Shown: piece by piece, positions 28,306 through 38,160 of the stretch
Layout: every line of letters starts with the position of its first letter
Numbering within the stretch: the stretch's first letter is position 1
Source of the DNA: Arthrobacter sp. UNC362MFTsu5.1
Lineage (GTDB): Bacteria > Actinomycetota > Actinomycetes > Actinomycetales > Micrococcaceae
DNA: 64,000 nt
Assembly (NCBI RefSeq): GCF_000685965.1
Contig: NZ_JMLE01000008.1
Span: 1-64,000, forward strand
Reading direction: 5' to 3'
Program-made: the position numbers and the translations under genes
Notes under the pieces: generated by a model
What the model saw: only the letters and a program-made list of their open reading frames with translations
What the model was told of the DNA's origin: nothing
Databases searched by the model: none

Positions 28306-30314
28306 TCCCCTCCGTCGCTCCCGCCCCGCTCCAGCGCAAGAACGCCCTCGCCCGGTTCTCCGCCCACCGCCTCTTCGCTTCCCCGGCCGGCCTGGCGGGC
28401 GTCATCTGGCTGGCGGCCATCGTGGCCGCTTCATTGACTGCCCCGTGGTGGCTGCCGTTCAAAACCGAAGACCAGGACTTCACCGCCGTCCTCTCCGGCC
28501 CCACCGCTGCCCACTGGCTCGGTACCGATGAACTCGGCCGGGACCTCCTGAGCCGCATTTTCGCTGCCGCCGCAGGCACGCTCGGAACCTCACTGATCAC
28601 GGTGATTGTCGGCGTCGGGCTTGGAACGGTCCTGGCGATGCTGGCGGCCGCCGCCGGCGAACGCGCTGAGGCGGTGATCAGCCGCGTCACCGAAATCATG
28701 ATGTCCCTGCCCGGTACGGTGATTATCCTGGCCGTCATCGGCGCAGTGGGGACCAACATCCCGCTGATCATGGCGATCCTCGGCGTCCTCATCTCCGCCG
28801 GAATCTACCGCGTGATGCTCGGCCAGGCGAAGTCCCTTCAGTCCCAGCTCTACGTGGACGCCGCCAAGGTTGACGGCGTCAGCACGCTGGGCATCAGCCT
28901 CCGGCACGTCCTGCCCGGCCTGACGAACACCATCGTGGTGCAGTCCGCCCTCATCTTCGCCGTCGGCATGCTCATCCAGGCCGGCCTGGCCTTCATCGGC
29001 TTCGGCCCGCCCATCCCGCAGCCCAGCTGGGGCGGCATGATCCAGGGCGCATCGCAGCACGTTTACGACGCCCCGTGGCTGATGGTCCCCACCGGCGCCG
29101 TGCTCGCGCTGACCGTCCTGGCCGCCAACGCCATCGGCAACGCCCTGGGCAAGGCGCCCAACGCCAGCGCGTCTCACCTGCCGTCAGCGGCGGCCCGCCG
29201 CCAGCGGGTCAAGGCTGTTTCAGCCCTGGCCGTGGCCGCAACGGCAGCCGACTCTGACGCCGCACCCGCGAACGGCCACCTCAGCGTCCGCGGACTCTCG
29301 GTAGGGGTCGACGGCGGTCCTCGCCTGGTCACGGACGTCTCTTTCGACGTCGAGCAGGGAACCGTGCTGGGGCTCGTGGGGGAGTCCGGGTGCGGCAAGA
29401 CCATGACCGCGCTGTCGCTGCTGGGCCTGCTCCCCTCCGGGGTGGCCGCGGCCGGCGGGCAGATTCTGTGGAACGGCAAGAACCTGGCCGCCGCCACCGA
29501 CCGCGAGATGGAAGCCATCCGAGGCCGTGAGATCGCCCTGATCTCGCAGGAACCCATGCGGGCCCTGGACCCCATGTTCACGGTGGGCTACCAGCTCACT
29601 TCCGCCATCCGTCGGCTCCGGAAAACGGGCAAGGCGGACGCCCGGAAGGAAGCCCTCAGCCTGCTGGAAAAGGTGGGCATCGTGGACGCCGAACGCATCC
29701 TTAAGACCTACCCGCACCAGATCAGCGGCGGCATGGCCCAGCGCGTGGCCATCGCCCTGGCCCTCTCCGGACGGCCCCGGCTGCTGGTGGCCGATGAGCC
29801 CACCACCGCGCTGGACGTCACGGTCCAGGCGGAAATCCTGTCCCTGCTCCGCTCGCTGGTGAAGGACACCGGCATGTCGGTGGTGATGGTGACGCACGAC
29901 CTCGGCGTCGTGGCGGACATCTGCGACAACGTCGCCGTCATGTACGCGGGCCAGGTGGTGGAAAGCGGCCGGACCGCCAACATCCTGGACAGCCCCCGCC
30001 ACCCCTACACGCTGGCGCTTCTTGCCGCGGACCCGCATGCCAACTCCGCGGCGGACATGCCCGACCGGCTGGCCACCATCAGCGGCCAGGTGCCGCAGCC
30101 CAAGGACTGGCCCGCCGGCTGCCGCTTTGCGGCCCGCTGCCAGTTCGCCGGATCGGCCTGTGCCACCCCGGTGCCGCTGCTGGCCTCCGGCTCCGAGGAC
30201 GGGCTGGTCCGCTGCGTCAAAGCCGACGAACTGGCCGTGGAGGGCCTCGAGTGGCTTGCCACCGAAGTGCCCACGCACCGAGTACTGAAAATCGTTGAAA
30301 AGGACCTGGCATGA
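28302..30314 (+). CDS. Fused ABC permease (DppC type) and ATPase (DppD type)
   Basis: 670 residues joining two normally separate subunits. Residues 1 to about 300 are a DppC-like permease ([13 protein letters not shown] near residue 75; EAA-type loop [11 protein letters not shown]). After an Ala-rich linker, residues from about 325 are an ATPase with Walker A GESGCGKT, signature ISGGMAQR, Walker [13 protein letters not shown] and a C-terminal Cys-containing oligopeptide-transporter tail ([14 protein letters not shown]). Such fusions are known in actinobacteria. There is no stop or frameshift between the parts. Confidence 0.92.
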   Translation: MIPSVAPAPLQRKNALARFSAHRLFASPAGLAGVIWLAAIVAASLTAPWWLPFKTEDQDFTAVLSGPTAAHWLGTDELGRDLLSRIFAAAAGTLGTSLITVIVGVGLGTVLAMLAAAAGERAEAVISRVTEIMMSLPGTVIILAVIGAVGTNIPLIMAILGVLISAGIYRVMLGQAKSLQSQLYVDAAKVDGVSTLGISLRHVLPGLTNTIVVQSALIFAVGMLIQAGLAFIGFGPPIPQPSWGGMIQGASQHVYDAPWLMVPTGAVLALTVLAANAIGNALGKAPNASASHLPSAAARRQRVKAVSALAVAATAADSDAAPANGHLSVRGLSVGVDGGPRLVTDVSFDVEQGTVLGLVGESGCGKTMTALSLLGLLPSGVAAAGGQILWNGKNLAAATDREMEAIRGREIALISQEPMRALDPMFTVGYQLTSAIRRLRKTGKADARKEALSLLEKVGIVDAERILKTYPHQISGGMAQRVAIALALSGRPRLLVADEPTTALDVTVQAEILSLLRSLVKDTGMSVVMVTHDLGVVADICDNVAVMYAGQVVESGRTANILDSPRHPYTLALLAADPHANSAADMPDRLATISGQVPQPKDWPAGCRFAARCQFAGSACATPVPLLASGSEDGLVRCVKADELAVEGLEWLATEVPTHRVLKIVEKDLA

Positions 30315-31318
30315 TCATCGAGACGGCAGAACGGCAGGACACAGCGGCGGTTGCGCCCGAGCAGCCCATGCTGGAAGTCAAGGACCTCGTGGTCCGCTAC
30401 GGCCGCGGGCGGAAAGCTGCGGCGGTGCCGGCAGCGGTGGACGGGGTGAGTTTCAGCATCCTCCGCGGCGAGACCGTGGGCCTGGTGGGGGAGTCAGGTT
30501 CCGGAAAGTCAACAATCGGCAAAGCCATTCTGGGCCTCCAGAAGAGCGCCGGCGGCACCATCACCTTCCAGGGCAAGGACATCACCCGCGCCGGAGCTGC
30601 GGAGCGCCGCGCCCTGGGCGGAGAACTCCGGGCCGTCTTCCAGGACCCCAATTCCTCGCTGAATCCGCGCCAGACCATCGGTGCTTCGCTGGCCGAACCG
30701 CTGCGACTCCGCGGAGCCACTGCCCTTGAAGCCCGGGACAAGGCCGAAGCCATGCTGGAACGCGTGGGCCTGCCCCGCGAAGCAGTGGACCGCTATCCAA
30801 GCCAGTTCTCCGGCGGCCAGCGCCAGCGCATCGCGGTGGCGCGCGCCTTGATCTGCGACCCCCAACTGGTGGTCTGCGACGAGGCGGTCAGCGCCCTGGA
30901 CCTTTCCACCCAGGCCCAGGTGCTCAACCTGCTGGCCGACCTCCGTGACGAACGCGGCCTGAGCTACCTGTTCATCGCCCACGACATTTCGGTGGTCCAG
31001 TTCCTCGCCCAGCGCGTGGTGGTCCTTTACCGCGGCCAGGTCATGGAAAGCGGACCGGCGGCAGCCGTGACGGAGGCACCCAAACACCCGTTCACGCAGG
31101 CACTCGTGGCAGCCTCGCCGGTGCCGAGGCCCGCGGAACAGGCCCAACGGCGCGCTGTCCGCGAAGCCCTGGGGGTTCGCACTGCCGCCGCTGTCGCGGC
31201 CACGCCGGGCGGCTGCCCCTTCAGCCAGCGCTGCCCGCTGGCCACGGAATTGTGTGCCTCCGAACGGCCCGCGCTGCGCCGCGTCGGGGCCTCCGACGTC
31301 GCCTGCCACTACGCCTGA
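30311..31318 (+). CDS. ABC transporter ATPase (DppF type)
   Basis: 335 residues: Walker A GESGSGKS, signature FSGGQRQR, Walker B LVVCDEAVSALD, switch histidine in FIAHDISVV. The C-terminal CPFSQRCPLATELC segment is the oligopeptide-transporter cysteine tail. It overlaps the fused gene by four bases and supplies the second nucleotide-binding half of the importer. The rhamnosidase follows 11 bases later in the same operon. Confidence 0.93.
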   Translation: MIIETAERQDTAAVAPEQPMLEVKDLVVRYGRGRKAAAVPAAVDGVSFSILRGETVGLVGESGSGKSTIGKAILGLQKSAGGTITFQGKDITRAGAAERRALGGELRAVFQDPNSSLNPRQTIGASLAEPLRLRGATALEARDKAEAMLERVGLPREAVDRYPSQFSGGQRQRIAVARALICDPQLVVCDEAVSALDLSTQAQVLNLLADLRDERGLSYLFIAHDISVVQFLAQRVVVLYRGQVMESGPAAAVTEAPKHPFTQALVAASPVPRPAEQAQRRAVREALGVRTAAAVAATPGGCPFSQRCPLATELCASERPALRRVGASDVACHYA

Positions 31319-31329
31319 AAGGGGCACCG

Positions 31330-34044
31330 TTGCCTGACCATCACGCATCCGCTCAGCCCACCCGCCTTCGGACCGAAAACCTGCGCCAGGCCGTCGGCAT
31401 CACCAACACCGCCCCGCGGTTCAGCTGGACGCCGCCGCACGGCACCGTCCGGCAGACGGCCTACCAGCTCAGCACGAGCAACGGCTGGGACACGGGCCGC
31501 GTGGACTCGGAGGTGCACAGCTTCGTGCCCTACCGCGGGCCGGACCTTGGCTCCCGCGACCGCTTCGACTGGAAAGTCCGGGCCTGGAACGTGGCCGCGG
31601 ACGGGACCGAGGTCCTGTCCGGCTGGTCCGAGCCGATGGCCGTGGAGCTGGGCCTGTTGGACGCCTCGGACTGGAGCGCCCGGTGGATCGGGCCCGACGA
31701 GCCGGGCCTGCCGGACGAGCCCCTGGTCCCGGCGCCGGGGCAGCGCCCCGGTTATGCCCTGCACCGGGACTTCACCGTGGACGCCGTGCCGGATTTTGCG
31801 CGGGCCTACGCCACGGCGCACGGCATCTATGAGCTCTTCCTCAACGGCCACCGGGTGGGGGACCAGCAGCTCACCCCCGGCTCCACGAGCTACCACAGCA
31901 CCCTGCAGTTCCAGACGTTCGATATCGCGCACCTGCTGCGCCGCGGCACCAACACCGTGCGGGCCGTCCTCACGGACGGCTGGTTCCGCGGGTCCTTCGG
32001 GTTCACTCGCGACGCCGACATGTACGGAACGCAGACTGCTTTCCTGGCGCAGCTGGAAATGGAGTCCGGGGGAGCGCTGACCGTTATCGGCACCGACGAA
32101 TCATGGCTGGTTTCCGCCACGGAGATCCTCTCCGCTGACCTGATGGAAGGCCAGCGAGTGGATCTCCGGGCAGCTGTTCAAGGTGAGCCAGCCCGGCCCG
32201 CCGTGCTGCGCGATGGCAGCTTCGCCACCCTCACCGGTCCGGTGGCACCGCCCACCCGGATTGTGGCGGAGCTTGAACCGGTGTCCATCTCCCGCCTGGC
32301 CAACGGCAATCAGATCGTGGACCTGGGGCAGAACATCAACGGCTGGGTCCGGCTCAGCCGGCTGGGCGCAGCAGGCACCGAAGTGACCCTGGTGCACGGC
32401 GAGGCCCTGGACGCGGCCGGCGAGGTCACCCAGGACCACCTCCGCCCCATCGATTTCAAGAACCCCGGCCAGTTCCTCGGTGCCGGGCAGGTGGATTCGG
32501 TGGTGTCCGGAGGCACTCCTGGTGAGGTCTTCGAGCCGCGCCATACCGCCCACGGGTTCCAGTTCGTCTCCGTCCGCGGCCTGGCCGAAACGCTGCAGCC
32601 CGGGGACATCACCGGCTGCATGGTGCAGACCGACCTGGAACGGCTGGGCACCTTCAGCTGCAGCGACGGCAGGCTCAATAAACTCCATGACATCGTGGAC
32701 TGGAGCTTCCGCGGCAACGCCTGCGAGGTCCCGACCGACTGCCCGCAGCGCGAGAAGGCCGGCTGGACCGGCGACTGGCAGCTCTTTGTGCCCACCGCCG
32801 CGTACCTCTACGACGTGGCGGGCTTTTCGCGGAAGTGGCTCAACGATGTCCGTGCCGACCAATGGGAGAACGGGGTGGTGGCCAACATTTCGCCGTCGCC
32901 CGGACCGGGGGTCACCAGCGCCGAGTTCATGGCCTTCACCAACGGGTCAGCGGGGTGGGGAGACGCGATCGTCACGGTGCCCTGGGAGCTTTATCTCGCC
33001 ACGGGGGACACCGGCATACTCGAAGAGAACTGGGACGCGATGAACCGGTGGCTGGGCTTCATCCGAAGCACCGCACAGGGGAACCGGCACCCGGCCAGGG
33101 CAGCCGGCCGCCCCGCCCCCGAAGAGCATGAGCAGTACCTCTGGGACACCGGCTTCCATTTCGGCGAATGGATGGAACCGGGCGGGCCGGCGCCGGACCT
33201 CTTCGCCTCCCGGTCCGCGGACAACGGCATCGTGGCCACCGCCTACTACCGGCACTCCTCCGCCATCATGGCCCGGATTGCCGCCGTGATGGGCAGAACC
33301 GCCGAGGCTGGCGAACTTGGGGACCTCTCCGAGAACGTCCGCCGCGCGTGGCAGCGGGAATACCTGCAGGCTGACGGAACCGTATCCGGGCAAACGGTGC
33401 GCGGCGGCACGCAGGCCAACTGCGTGCGGGCGCTCGCCTTCGACCTCGTGCCGGACACTGCCCGTCCTGCCGTCGCGGATCAGCTGGCGGGCCTGGTCAG
33501 GGCGGCGGGCACCCATCTGGGCACCGGCTTCCTGGCCACGCCGTACCTGCTTCCAACACTTGCCGACAACGGCCACCTGGGCCTCGCCTATGAGCTCCTG
33601 ATGCAGGACTCTGAGCCCTCCTGGCTGGTGATGGTGGACCGCGGCGCCACCACCATGTGGGAGGACTGGAACGGCATCGGTGCCGATGGCAGTGCCACGG
33701 GCTCGCTCAACCACTACAGCAAGGGTGCCGTGGTCTCGTTCCTGCACCGCTACACCGCCGGGCTGCGCCAGGCGCCGGGGAGTGCGGGCTGGCAGCGGAT
33801 CATCATCGAACCCCGGCCGGGCGCCGGACTGACGTCCTCCAGCACGTCGCACCGGGGCCCGCAGGGCCTCATCGAGGTGGACTGGGCCATCGACGACGGC
33901 GTGCTGACGCTGACGGCCGCCGTCCCCTCCGGAACCACAGCGGACATCCGCCTGCCCGGTGAGCCGATTGCCGCCGTCGGGCCCGGAACTCATTCCTTTG
34001 CCGCCGCACTGGCGGCCCCTGACCTCGCAAGGAGCGCACGATGA
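31330..34044 (+). CDS. Glycoside hydrolase family 78 alpha-L-rhamnosidase (first copy)
   Basis: 904 residues, normal for GH78. An N-terminal Ig-like domain (TENLRQAVGITNTAPRFSW) and carbohydrate-binding beta domains precede the (alpha/alpha)6 barrel. The barrel carries DCPQREKAGWTGDWQLF near residue 470 and WEDWNGIG followed by SLNHYSKGAV near residue 775, which are family signatures. There is no signal peptide. The TTG start has AAAGGGG five bases upstream; an ATG further up overlaps the ATPase gene. It removes terminal rhamnose, for example from rutinosides or quercitrin; the actual linkage is not visible. The DCPQR-K variant (usually DCPQR(D/N)ER) is a small departure. Confidence 0.92.
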   Translation: MPDHHASAQPTRLRTENLRQAVGITNTAPRFSWTPPHGTVRQTAYQLSTSNGWDTGRVDSEVHSFVPYRGPDLGSRDRFDWKVRAWNVAADGTEVLSGWSEPMAVELGLLDASDWSARWIGPDEPGLPDEPLVPAPGQRPGYALHRDFTVDAVPDFARAYATAHGIYELFLNGHRVGDQQLTPGSTSYHSTLQFQTFDIAHLLRRGTNTVRAVLTDGWFRGSFGFTRDADMYGTQTAFLAQLEMESGGALTVIGTDESWLVSATEILSADLMEGQRVDLRAAVQGEPARPAVLRDGSFATLTGPVAPPTRIVAELEPVSISRLANGNQIVDLGQNINGWVRLSRLGAAGTEVTLVHGEALDAAGEVTQDHLRPIDFKNPGQFLGAGQVDSVVSGGTPGEVFEPRHTAHGFQFVSVRGLAETLQPGDITGCMVQTDLERLGTFSCSDGRLNKLHDIVDWSFRGNACEVPTDCPQREKAGWTGDWQLFVPTAAYLYDVAGFSRKWLNDVRADQWENGVVANISPSPGPGVTSAEFMAFTNGSAGWGDAIVTVPWELYLATGDTGILEENWDAMNRWLGFIRSTAQGNRHPARAAGRPAPEEHEQYLWDTGFHFGEWMEPGGPAPDLFASRSADNGIVATAYYRHSSAIMARIAAVMGRTAEAGELGDLSENVRRAWQREYLQADGTVSGQTVRGGTQANCVRALAFDLVPDTARPAVADQLAGLVRAAGTHLGTGFLATPYLLPTLADNGHLGLAYELLMQDSEPSWLVMVDRGATTMWEDWNGIGADGSATGSLNHYSKGAVVSFLHRYTAGLRQAPGSAGWQRIIIEPRPGAGLTSSSTSHRGPQGLIEVDWAIDDGVLTLTAAVPSGTTADIRLPGEPIAAVGPGTHSFAAALAAPDLARSAR

Positions 34045-35003
34045 CCCCTGAAACAGTCACCACCGCGGATCACCGGAAACGGATGCCTGCGCCGCCGCCG
34101 TTCCCGGCCTTCCACGCGCCGGCAACCCCGCAGGTGGCATCGGCCGTGTCCACGGTGCACCGCGAGGTCAGCTACGCGATCGCGGTCGGCTTCCGGCGCC
34201 TGGCAATGGACATCTGGCTGCCGCGCGAAACCGCCGGACCCGTCCCCGTGGTGGTGTGGATCCACGGCGGCGCGTTCCAGCTTGGTGACCGCCGCGACCT
34301 GCCGCCCACGTTCGCCCCGGATTCGGTCTTCAAGCTGCTCAACGAGGCCGGCATCGCCTGCGCCACAGTTGACTACCGCCATGCACTGGAAGCGCCCTTC
34401 CCGGCGCAGCTGCACGATCTCAAAGCCGCGGTCCGCTACCTGCGCGGCCACGCCGAGGTCCTGGGCATCGACGCGGACCGCATCGGCGCCTGGGGCGAGT
34501 CGGCCGGCGGGCACCTCGCTGCACTGCTCGGGGTCACCGGGGCCCGCGGGGAACTCGAGGGAGGGATTGGTGTGCAGGGGCACTCCAGCAGCGTCAGCGC
34601 CGTCGTCGACTTCTACGGTGTGTCCTCGCTGCCGGACATGCCGCCCATGGACACGCCCGCCGGGCTCATGTCCGGCCCGCTCGTGGCTGCAGTGCCACCG
34701 GGGATGACCATGGAACCCGGCCCCATGCTGGTGGGCGGCAGCGCCGATCCTGCCTTGCTAACGGCGGCCAGCCCGCTGGGCTACGTCACTGCCGGCGCGG
34801 CGCCGTTCCTGCTCATCCACGGCGACAGCGACGGCCTGGTCCCGCTGGCCCAGAGCGAACTGCTGGCCGCGGCGCTGACGGATGCCGGTGTCCGCAACGA
34901 GCTGGTCACCGTCGAAGGCGGCGACCACTGTTTCTTCTTCGCCGAAGACCAGCTGGACGGAATCCTCAGCACCGCAGTGGATTTTTTCGTCAGCGAGCTT
35001 TAA
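34041..35003 (+). CDS. Alpha/beta-hydrolase esterase (first of three)
   Basis: 320 residues. HGGAF oxyanion loop (near residue 75), nucleophile Ser in GESAGG (near residue 154), Asp in HGDSDGLVP and His in GGDHCFF complete the triad. It resembles the BD-FAE/HSL class of esterases. No signal peptide. The ATG overlaps the rhamnosidase stop by four bases. It could deacylate plant glycosides or split the depside from quercetin cleavage; which of the three hydrolases does so cannot be told. Confidence 0.9.
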   Translation: MTPETVTTADHRKRMPAPPPFPAFHAPATPQVASAVSTVHREVSYAIAVGFRRLAMDIWLPRETAGPVPVVVWIHGGAFQLGDRRDLPPTFAPDSVFKLLNEAGIACATVDYRHALEAPFPAQLHDLKAAVRYLRGHAEVLGIDADRIGAWGESAGGHLAALLGVTGARGELEGGIGVQGHSSSVSAVVDFYGVSSLPDMPPMDTPAGLMSGPLVAAVPPGMTMEPGPMLVGGSADPALLTAASPLGYVTAGAAPFLLIHGDSDGLVPLAQSELLAAALTDAGVRNELVTVEGGDHCFFFAEDQLDGILSTAVDFFVSEL

Positions 35004-35038
35004 GGACAGGCCCGACGGCGGGCCGGTAGCATGCCGCT

Positions 35039-35398
35039 ATGGCTATCGCACGCTTCCCAAGCTTTGTCATCGACTGCCCCGATCCGAAAGCCCTCGCGGG
35101 CTTTTACGGTGCCCTGCTCGGCTGGAACGAGAGGGTCGACGATGGCTGGGTGGAGATCCGGCCCGACGACGGCAGCAACTGCATTGCCTTCCAGCAGGTG
35201 GACGGCTACCAGGCGCCCGAGTGGCCTGGCCAGGCCCACCCGCAGCAGATGCACATGGACATGGTGGTGGAGGACCTGGACCACGGCGAAAAAGAGGCCA
35301 TCAGCTTGGGCGCCACCAAGGCTGAGACGCAGCCCGGCACCACCTTCCGCGTCTTCCTGGACCCTGCCGGCCACCCGTTTTGCCTCTGCCTGAGCTGA
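35039..35398 (+). CDS. VOC-family protein (glyoxalase/bleomycin-resistance fold)
   Basis: 119 residues with two beta-alpha-beta-beta-beta modules: SFVIDCPDPKALAGFYGALLGW at the start and FRVFLDPAGHPFCLCLS at the end. Members range from dioxygenases to sugar or antibiotic binding proteins. Metal ligands typical of extradiol dioxygenases are not clear. It follows the esterase by 35 bases, so it may be the end of the importer operon, or an unrelated insert. Confidence 0.8.
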   Translation: MAIARFPSFVIDCPDPKALAGFYGALLGWNERVDDGWVEIRPDDGSNCIAFQQVDGYQAPEWPGQAHPQQMHMDMVVEDLDHGEKEAISLGATKAETQPGTTFRVFLDPAGHPFCLCLS

Positions 35399-35439
35399 CG
35401 GTTCCGCGTCGCCGGATTCCAGGGGTCCACGGGCGCAGT

Positions 35440-35454
35440 TTTCAGTCAATGAAA
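35440..35454. promoter_or_regulatory. IclR-type regulon operator, site E (second rhamnosidase operon)
   Basis: TTTCAGTCAATGAAA, 82 bases upstream of the second rhamnosidase start, in the only gap of that operon. Confidence 0.8.
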
Positions 35455-35535
35455 CTCCGCTAGCGGGCGCAAGGCCGTTCCCGGGACGCTTGGGGAAGCC
35501 CCGAAACTTCCCCTTCGTAACGAATCGAGCCGACG

Positions 35536-38160
35536 TTGACTCAACCATTCCGACCTTCCGCCCTCCGCTTCGAACACCACGAAGAGCCCTTCGGTATCGG
35601 CGAGGAGCAGCCGCGGCTCTCCTGGCGGGTCACCGCCGAAACGCCGGGCTGGGTCCAGTGCGCCTACGAACTCGAGCTGGGCGCTGATGAAACGCGCTTG
35701 GTCAGCTACGGCCGGACCGAATCCGTGGAACAGCTCCTGCAGCCGTGGCCGGCACCCGCGCTGACCAGCCGCCAGCGCGTCGCGGTCCGGGTCCGTGTGT
35801 GGGGCAACGACGACGGCGGTCCCTCCGAGTGGGGTCCCGTCACCTACGTCGAAGCCGGGCTCCTGAACCCGGAAGACTGGCAGGCGGCCATGATCCGGCC
35901 GGCCCGGGATGAAGCCAGCGAAGACACCGAGCCCGCCTCCCGGCTGAGCCGCACGTTCGAAGTCACGGGCTCCGTGGCCTCCGCACGCCTCTATGCCAGC
36001 GCCCACGGTGTCTACGTGGCCTCGATCAACGGCCGGCGCGTCGGCCGCGAGCGACTGGCGCCGGGCTGGACCAGCTACCACCACCGCCTCCGCTACCAGT
36101 CCCACGACGTCACCGACTACCTGCAGCCCGGCACCAACGTCATCGGACTTGAACTTGCCGACGGCTGGTGGCGCGGCAACCTGGGCTTCCAGGACAAGCG
36201 CAACACCTACGGCGACCGCACGGCGGCGATCGCGCAACTGGAAATCGCCGACGACGGCGGCAGCATCACGATCATCGGAACCGACAGTTCCTGGCTGGCT
36301 GGCAGGAGCCCGGTGCTCGGCTCCGATCTCTACAACGGCGAAACGTATGATGCCCGGCTGGAAGATGGCGGCTGGGCAGGTGCCGAAGACGCCGCCCTCG
36401 GCCCGGTGGCCGTGGAGGACTTCGATGCGTCGGTGCTGGTGGCGCCGGACGGTCCGCCGGTGCGCGCCACAGAAGAACTGCCCGTGGCCGCAGTGCTGGC
36501 CACACCGTCCGGGAAGACCATTTTGGACTTCGGCCAGAACCTGGTGGGACATGTACGCCTCCGGGTCAGCGGAGAGGCCGGCGCGGAGGTGGTGCTGCGC
36601 CACGCCGAGGTCCTGGAACACGGAGAACTCGGCACCAGGCCGCTGCGGGTGGCCAGGCAGACCGACCGGTACATCCTGCGCGGCGGCCGTGAGGAAATCT
36701 GGGAACCTGAATTCACCATCCACGGCTTCCGCTACGCGGAGGTGACCGGCTGGGCCGGTGACCTGGACCCGGACGCGTTCACCGCCGTCGTGGTCCACTC
36801 AGACCTCGCGCGGACCGGTTCCTTCGAATGTTCCGACCCCATGCTGAACCAGCTCCATTCCAACGTGGTGTGGGGCATGCGCGGCAACTTCGTCGATGTT
36901 CCAACGGACTGCCCGCAGCGCAACGAACGGCTCGGCTGGACCGGCGACTTCCAGATTTTCGCGGCAACGGCGTCCTTCCTCTACCGGATCCCCGGGTTCA
37001 CGGCCTCCTGGTTGAAAGACCTGGCCGCCGAGCAGGGTACCGACGGTCCTCCGCCGCTGGTGGTCCCCGAAGTAACGTTCGATAAGCCGCCGTTCCCTGT
37101 CCGGCCGGTGATGGCCGCGTGGGGTGACGCGGCCGTGCTGGTTCCCTGGGTGCTGTACCAGCGAACGGGTGACTTGGAGTTCCTGCGGCGCCAGCTGCCG
37201 GGAATGATCGCGTGGCTGGATGCCGCCGCCCAGGCTGCCGGACCGGAACTGCGGTTCGAGCAGGGGTTCCAGTTCGGCGACTGGCTGGACCCGGCAGCGC
37301 CGCCCAACGATCCCGGCGCTGCCCGGACGCCGTGGCAGCTGGTGGCGCAGGCCTACCTGGCGTACTCGGCGCGGGTGGCCGGCGAGGCCGCGCGGCTGCT
37401 GGGGGAGGACTCCTCCACTCTGGATGAGCTCTCGCAGCGGGCCGCCGATGTATTCCGTAGGCGTTATATATCCGGTGACGGGCTGCTGATGCCGCCCACG
37501 CAGACGGCCTACGCCGTCGCGCTGAGCTTCGGACTGCTGGAAGGCGGGGAACGGGCGGCCGCGGCCGCGGGGCTGGCCGGCGCGGTGGAAGCCGACGGCT
37601 ACCGGATTGCCACGGGTTTCGTAGGGACCCCGCTGGTCTGCGACGCACTGACCGACCACGGCTACTCGACGGCCGCCTACCGGCTCCTGCTCCAGACGGA
37701 ATGCCCGTCGTGGCTTTACCCGGTGACCATGGGTGCCACCACCATCTGGGAGCGGTGGGACTCCATGCTTCCGGACGGCAGCATCAACGAGGGCGAAATG
37801 ACGTCCTTCAACCACTACGCCCTGGGTGCCGTGGCCGACTGGATGCACCGCAGCCTGGCGGGACTGGCTCCGGCCGGACCCGGCTACCGGAAACTGCTGG
37901 TCCGGCCCCGGCCCGGCGGCGGGCTGGGATGGGCACGGGCCAGTCACGAAACGCCGTACGGGACGGCCGAGGCCAGCTGGGACCTGGCCGGTGCGGACTT
38001 CACGCTGCAGGTGACCGTGCCGGCGGGCTGCACCGCAACGGTGGTGCTGCCGGACATGGACGCGACAGCGCACGAGGTGGGTTCGGGGACGCACTCGTTC
38101 AGCTGCACTGTGATGCCCGACCGCGCTGTCAGGGCACCTGAGCTCGCGGCGCAGCCATGA
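35536..38160 (+). CDS. Glycoside hydrolase family 78 alpha-L-rhamnosidase (second copy)
   Basis: 874 residues. It has the canonical motif DCPQRNERLGWTGDFQIF near residue 458, and WERWDSMLPDG with SFNHYALGAV near residue 745. Domain order is as in the first copy but the two differ strongly in sequence, so they are old paralogues with probably different linkages. The TTG start has only a weak ribosome site; similarity to the N-terminus of family members starts immediately after it. It starts its own transcription unit behind site E, and the next esterase overlaps its stop by four bases. Confidence 0.92.
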   Translation: MTQPFRPSALRFEHHEEPFGIGEEQPRLSWRVTAETPGWVQCAYELELGADETRLVSYGRTESVEQLLQPWPAPALTSRQRVAVRVRVWGNDDGGPSEWGPVTYVEAGLLNPEDWQAAMIRPARDEASEDTEPASRLSRTFEVTGSVASARLYASAHGVYVASINGRRVGRERLAPGWTSYHHRLRYQSHDVTDYLQPGTNVIGLELADGWWRGNLGFQDKRNTYGDRTAAIAQLEIADDGGSITIIGTDSSWLAGRSPVLGSDLYNGETYDARLEDGGWAGAEDAALGPVAVEDFDASVLVAPDGPPVRATEELPVAAVLATPSGKTILDFGQNLVGHVRLRVSGEAGAEVVLRHAEVLEHGELGTRPLRVARQTDRYILRGGREEIWEPEFTIHGFRYAEVTGWAGDLDPDAFTAVVVHSDLARTGSFECSDPMLNQLHSNVVWGMRGNFVDVPTDCPQRNERLGWTGDFQIFAATASFLYRIPGFTASWLKDLAAEQGTDGPPPLVVPEVTFDKPPFPVRPVMAAWGDAAVLVPWVLYQRTGDLEFLRRQLPGMIAWLDAAAQAAGPELRFEQGFQFGDWLDPAAPPNDPGAARTPWQLVAQAYLAYSARVAGEAARLLGEDSSTLDELSQRAADVFRRRYISGDGLLMPPTQTAYAVALSFGLLEGGERAAAAAGLAGAVEADGYRIATGFVGTPLVCDALTDHGYSTAAYRLLLQTECPSWLYPVTMGATTIWERWDSMLPDGSINEGEMTSFNHYALGAVADWMHRSLAGLAPAGPGYRKLLVRPRPGGGLGWARASHETPYGTAEASWDLAGADFTLQVTVPAGCTATVVLPDMDATAHEVGSGTHSFSCTVMPDRAVRAPELAAQP

